Source: Sulfurimonas sp. (GTDB taxonomy: Bacteria; Campylobacterota; Campylobacteria; Campylobacterales; Sulfurimonadaceae). From it: a stretch of DNA of 10,227 nt. Location: the NCBI GenBank assembly GCA_027083475.1, contig JALWON010000426.1:1-10227 (forward strand), given 5' to 3'. Positions 7,221 through 10,227 of this stretch are shown piece by piece (the stretch's first letter is position 1; every line of letters begins with the position of its first letter). Below the pieces are notes generated by a model that saw nothing but the letters and a program-made list of their open reading frames with translations, was not told the DNA's origin and made no database searches. The translations under genes were made by a program, and so were the position numbers.

Positions 7221-7249
7221 CTACATTATTTTAAATTTAGGGAAACGCA

Positions 7250-8158
7250 ATGGTATATCATGTAGTTTTATTAAACGATGTTACAAATAGTTTAAAAAGT
7301 TTAATAGAGTACTTTGAAAAACTCGATGATATTGATTTAGAAATCATAAAATCTGAAGAAGAGTTTAACCTTTATCAAGCCCAAAAAACAATCCATCTTG
7401 TGATAGCAAATTCACAATCTAAAAATATAGATATACTCAATATTTGTAAACAAATTCGTTCTTCAACAAGTCTGCAATTTATGCCTTTTTTATATCTGAA
7501 TAAACAAGATGATAAAAAGGGAACAAAAATAGCCTATGAAACAGGTGTGACAGAGTGTTTACACAGTCCATTTGATTTAGATGAAGTTTTTATGCGTATG
7601 CGAAGTCATCTTTTACGCTATATTACATTAAAAAAGTGTTTAATCCAGAATGAAAGACTTGCAATCATTGTAGCAACAGATCCTTTGACAAAGGTCTCTA
7701 ATAGAATGCACCTGCAAACAATTTTACTTCAAGCGATTAAAGAGCATGCCCGCTATCAAAGAATTTTTTCTATTATCTATTTTCAAATAGGAAATATCCA
7801 AAAAATTAATCTTTTATATGGATTTACCAAAGGTGATAAACTCTTACGAGATGTCGCACAGGCGGTGGCACACACCTTACGTAAAAGTGATATTATCGCA
7901 CGCTGGACTGGGAGTGATTTTGTTATATTTTTACCAAAAACAAGACTTGAAGATGCAGAATTGTTAGTGAAAAAACTCAATGCAAAACTCTTAAAAGAAA
8001 AATTTCTTATAGACTACAATACACGTATCACCTATGGAGTGACACAGATAAAAAAAGATGACACACGCGATTCTCTTGTAGAGAGAGCCAATAAAGCACT
8101 GCTTCATAGTATTGCCAACAGACAAACATACACTACTTCATTAGGCAGTAGTTCATAA
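7250..8158 (+). CDS. Degenerate REC-GGDEF protein with retained RxxD I-site; likely c-di-GMP receptor
   Basis: A 302-residue soluble protein with a receiver-like domain (about 3-125) and a GGDEF-like domain (about 138-292). Both are recognisable but lack key residues. In REC, the acidic pair is N9-D10, the phospho-acceptor position is N54 (HLVIAN for the usual DLVLLD), and the conserved lysine before PFD is S106. In GGDEF, the opening DPLTKVSNR (144-152) is normal, but the first metal Asp is Q179, the substrate ND is N187-L188, and the signature itself is TGSDF (220-224). The tail lacks YxAKxxGRN. By contrast R211-K-S-D214 stands exactly five residues before TGSDF, the layout of the inhibitory c-di-GMP site. 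I infer a non-enzymatic c-di-GMP binding protein, comparable in logic to Caulobacter PopA. Start ATG 7250 has AGGGAA five bases ahead. It leads a two-gene unit with ygiQ. Confidence 0.87.
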   Translation: MVYHVVLLNDVTNSLKSLIEYFEKLDDIDLEIIKSEEEFNLYQAQKTIHLVIANSQSKNIDILNICKQIRSSTSLQFMPFLYLNKQDDKKGTKIAYETGVTECLHSPFDLDEVFMRMRSHLLRYITLKKCLIQNERLAIIVATDPLTKVSNRMHLQTILLQAIKEHARYQRIFSIIYFQIGNIQKINLLYGFTKGDKLLRDVAQAVAHTLRKSDIIARWTGSDFVIFLPKTRLEDAELLVKKLNAKLLKEKFLIDYNTRITYGVTQIKKDDTRDSLVERANKALLHSIANRQTYTTSLGSSS

Positions 8159-8161
8159 AGG
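8157..8161 (+). promoter_or_regulatory. Ribosome binding site overlapping the upstream stop, supporting the TTG start of ygiQ
   Basis: AAAGG begins inside the TAA stop (8156-8158) of the REC-GGDEF gene and ends six bases before TTG 8168-8170. No in-frame ATG exists between the stop and the TTG. The next Met codon (8261) falls after the conserved FLPTTRAEM segment, so TTG is the only sensible start. The arrangement implies that ribosomes finishing the first gene re-initiate on the second. Confidence 0.55.
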
Positions 8162-8167
8162 TATAAT

Positions 8168-9949
8168 TTGAGCAGACGCAATAAAAATAAAAAAAAATCA
8201 CCACAAAAAGAGACAGTTAATTTTACCGAAGCAGATTTTCTTCCAACAACTCGAGCAGAGATGGATAAAAGAGGGTGGGATTATTGTGATGTGATTTTAG
8301 TGAGTGGGGATGCTTATATAGATTCGCCTTTTATTGGGGTGGCTATGGTTGGACGTATGCTCGAACGCATGGGCTACAGAGTAGGCATGATAGGGCAACC
8401 TGATGTTAATTCTAGTGATGATATTTCGCGTTTGGGTGAACCACGACTCTACTGGGGTGTAAGTGGTGGAAGTGTTGATAGTATGGTAAGTAACTATACT
8501 GCGACAAAAAAGTTTCGTAATTCTGATGATTATACACCTGGAGGCAAAAATACAAAACGTCCTGATAGAGCTGTGTTAGTTTATACAAATCTTATTAGAA
8601 GATATTTTAAAAATACCGTACCGATTGTACTCGGTGGCATAGAAGCTTCACTCAGACGGGTGACACACTATGATTATTGGTCAAATAAACTGAAAAAACC
8701 TATTTTATTTGATTCTAAAGCAGATTTGCTCATTTATGGCATGGGAGAAATTGCCCTTGAAGAGCTGACAAAAGCGATTGATAAAAAAGAGGATTTTAAA
8801 GATATTCGAGGGATTTGTTATATCTCTAAAGAGCCTGTTCATGAGTACCATCAACTCCCATCCCATCAAGAGTGTGTAGATGAGAAAGAAAAGTATATTG
8901 ACCTCTTTGATCTTTTTTATGATAACAATGACCCCATAGCGGCAAAAGGGCTCTGCCAACAAGTAGATACTCGTTATCTCATTCAAAACCCTCCGTGTGA
9001 TCATTTAAATGAAGATGAAATGGATGCAAACTCAAACTTACCTTTTACTCGTGAACTGCATCCTTACTATGCTAAAGAGGGACCTGTGAAGTGTTTAGAG
9101 ACAATTAAATTTTCTATTATGACACATCATGGATGTTGGGGGGAGTGTAATTTTTGTGCTATTGGAGTGCATCAAGGACGTACTATTCGTACGCGTTCTG
9201 AAGAAAACATCTTAAAAGAAGCCAAAGATTTCAACAAATACAAAGATTACAAGGGCATTATCTCTGATGTCGGCGGACCAACAGCCAATATGTACGGGTA
9301 TGAGTGTAAGAAAAAACTCAAACTTGGCACCTGTGATCATCAGCGCTGTGTGGATGCAAATCATTTGTGTAATTCGATGAAAGTGGATCACAGTCGTAAC
9401 ATCAACTTACTGCGACAAGTTCGTGAAGTCGAAGGAGTACGAAAAGCTTTTGTCGCTTCAGGGGTGCGTTATGACCTGATAACAGCCGATAAAAAGCATG
9501 GATACAGCTACTTAAAAGAGATGGTAAAACACCATATTTCAGGACAGATGAAAGTGGCACCTGAACATACTGAACAACATGTCCTGCAACTCATGGGAAA
9601 ACCAGGCAAACAAACACTTATAGACTTTAAAAAATTGTACGATAAATTAAACGCAGAAGAGGGGAAAAAGCAGTTTTTAACCTACTATCTTATTGCCGCG
9701 CATCCTGGATGTGAAGAGAAAGATATGCACGAACTTAAAAGGTTTACACGCGATGAACTCCAGATGAATCCAGAACAAGCACAGGTTTTTACCCCCACTC
9801 CAGGAACTTACTCTGCTGTGATGTACTACACTGAAATGGATCCCCAAACTCGAAGAAAGATTTTTGTCGAAAAAGATACAAAACGCAAAGAGAAACAAAA
9901 ACAGATAGTGGTTGCAAAAGATAATTTTGCAAGTGGATTTGCTTCTTAG
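8168..9949 (+). CDS. ygiQ: YgiQ-family (UPF0313) radical SAM protein
   Basis: A 593-residue protein with an N-terminal YgiQ domain followed by a radical SAM core. Hallmarks are FLPTTRAEMDKRGWD (24-38), ILVSGDAYIDSP (43-54), GRMLERMGYRVGMIGQPD (62-79), GGIEASLRRVTHYDYW (156-171) and FDSKADLLIYGMGE (181-194). The 4Fe-4S cluster ligands are C323, C327 and C330 in GCWGECNFC, which is the CX3CX2C radical SAM signature. A second cysteine group (C380, C389, C394, C401) lies where YgiQ proteins carry a Cys-rich segment and may bind another cluster. SGVRYDL (431-437) and VAPEHTE (463-469) also match. The C-terminus is shorter than in E. coli YgiQ (739 residues), and the first 14 residues are Lys/Arg-rich. 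The substrate is unknown for the family. Start is TTG, nine bases and in the same frame after the preceding stop. The TAG stop overlaps that of the convergent chemotaxis gene. Confidence 0.94.
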   Translation: MSRRNKNKKKSPQKETVNFTEADFLPTTRAEMDKRGWDYCDVILVSGDAYIDSPFIGVAMVGRMLERMGYRVGMIGQPDVNSSDDISRLGEPRLYWGVSGGSVDSMVSNYTATKKFRNSDDYTPGGKNTKRPDRAVLVYTNLIRRYFKNTVPIVLGGIEASLRRVTHYDYWSNKLKKPILFDSKADLLIYGMGEIALEELTKAIDKKEDFKDIRGICYISKEPVHEYHQLPSHQECVDEKEKYIDLFDLFYDNNDPIAAKGLCQQVDTRYLIQNPPCDHLNEDEMDANSNLPFTRELHPYYAKEGPVKCLETIKFSIMTHHGCWGECNFCAIGVHQGRTIRTRSEENILKEAKDFNKYKDYKGIISDVGGPTANMYGYECKKKLKLGTCDHQRCVDANHLCNSMKVDHSRNINLLRQVREVEGVRKAFVASGVRYDLITADKKHGYSYLKEMVKHHISGQMKVAPEHTEQHVLQLMGKPGKQTLIDFKKLYDKLNAEEGKKQFLTYYLIAAHPGCEEKDMHELKRFTRDELQMNPEQAQVFTPTPGTYSAVMYYTEMDPQTRRKIFVEKDTKRKEKQKQIVVAKDNFASGFAS

Positions 9950-10227
9950 GTTTTAAATAAAGAGAGTTGCTTATGTAAAGCATCTGATGAACTATAGAGT
10001 GCATCAGCCATATGTGAGAGTTTGTCAATATTTTTTGTATTCTCTTGAGACATCTGATTAATATGGGCAATTTTTTGTAACATCTCATTGGTGTGAGTAT
10101 CTATCTCCTCTGCATTTTGAGCACTAATTTGTGCAAGCATATTTGTTTTTTGCATAGTCTCTACAGTAGTGTTTAAAGCATCTTCAACACTCGCAGAGAT
10201 GTTGGAGAGTTCTTGCATATTTTTTGC
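9946..10227 (-). CDS. C-terminal fragment of a methyl-accepting chemotaxis protein
   Basis: The frame is open from the right edge to TAA 9948-9946, giving 93 visible residues. It continues beyond the first Met (10218), since the three codons before it (Ala-Lys-Asn) have no stop, so the gene is cut by the window and not a small ORF. The fragment is one long helix with hydrophobic residues in heptad spacing and Ser/Thr/Gln/Glu/Asn in between: ISASVEDALNTTVETM, then ISAQNAEEID, then MSQENTKNIDKLSHMADAL, ending in LHKQLSLFKT. Repeated IS/MS-xx-N turns and a final LxxxLxxFK are typical of the descending helix of chemoreceptor signalling domains after the hairpin tip. The tip, HAMP, sensor and membrane parts are not visible, so the ligand and whether it is transmembrane are unknown. 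Its end overlaps ygiQ by 4 bases. Confidence 0.82.
   Translation of the reverse strand, partial: AKNMQELSNISASVEDALNTTVETMQKTNMLAQISAQNAEEIDTHTNEMLQKIAHINQMSQENTKNIDKLSHMADALYSSSDALHKQLSLFKT

Noticed and set aside
8162..8167. Perfect TATAAT immediately before the ygiQ start codon
   Set aside because: A transcript from it would begin inside ygiQ, downstream of the only plausible start codon. The next Met lies past conserved residues, and the six bases are simply the spacer between ribosome binding site and TTG.
9946..10218. A 90-residue stand-alone protein starting at 10218
   Set aside because: The frame stays open upstream of that Met to the window edge and the sequence is the C-terminal helix of a chemoreceptor, so it is a truncated larger gene.
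1..10227. Mobile element, phage, CRISPR or toxin-antitoxin island
   Set aside because: No transposase, integrase, spaced repeats, terminal inverted repeats or tRNA genes are seen, and base composition looks even across the window. The region reads as core genome.

Overview
The window is AT-rich, densely packed DNA that most likely comes from a Campylobacterota (epsilonproteobacterial) genome of the Sulfurimonas/Sulfuricurvum type. This inference rests on the pdxJ-pdxA gene pair, four-base ATGA start/stop overlaps, TATAAT -10 boxes without a recognisable -35, and a K/E/I/L-rich protein composition. No database search was possible, so the genus is a guess. There are nine genes: seven complete and two cut by the window edges. 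I found no tRNA, rRNA, insertion sequence, CRISPR array or other mobile element, and no gene-free stretch longer than about 85 bases.

Left edge (2-289, + strand): the C-terminal end of a single-membrane-span protein with a charged coiled-coil tail. It converges on, and overlaps by 9 bases, the end of a six-gene minus-strand block (7166 down to 281). In transcription order the block is: an AMP-forming long-chain acyl-CoA synthetase, a YyaL/SPATA20-type thioredoxin-domain protein, a class I polyphosphate kinase 2, a PlsC-type acyltransferase, pdxJ and pdxA. The first three are separated by 16 and 2 bases. A 42-base gap with a good -10 box precedes plsC, and plsC-pdxJ-pdxA are joined by two ATGA overlaps. 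The block therefore probably reads as one long operon with an internal promoter. PdxA and PdxJ perform consecutive steps of DXP-dependent pyridoxal 5'-phosphate synthesis. The ligase and PlsC could together feed fatty acids into phospholipid.

Right half (7250-9949, + strand): a divergent promoter region leads into a two-gene unit. The first gene encodes a REC-GGDEF protein in which the phospho-acceptor Asp of REC and the catalytic residues of GGDEF are replaced, while an RxxD inhibitory-site motif is kept at exactly the canonical spacing. It therefore looks like a c-di-GMP receptor rather than a cyclase. Nine bases after its stop, in the same frame, a TTG codon starts a YgiQ-family (UPF0313) radical SAM protein. 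The ribosome binding site of that gene overlaps the preceding stop codon, so the two are probably translationally coupled.

Right edge (9946-10227, - strand): the C-terminal helix of a methyl-accepting chemotaxis protein, whose stop codon overlaps the YgiQ stop. The most interesting point is the doubly degenerate REC-GGDEF protein with an intact I-site, coupled to a radical SAM enzyme of unknown function. The remaining genes are recognisable housekeeping or metabolic families.
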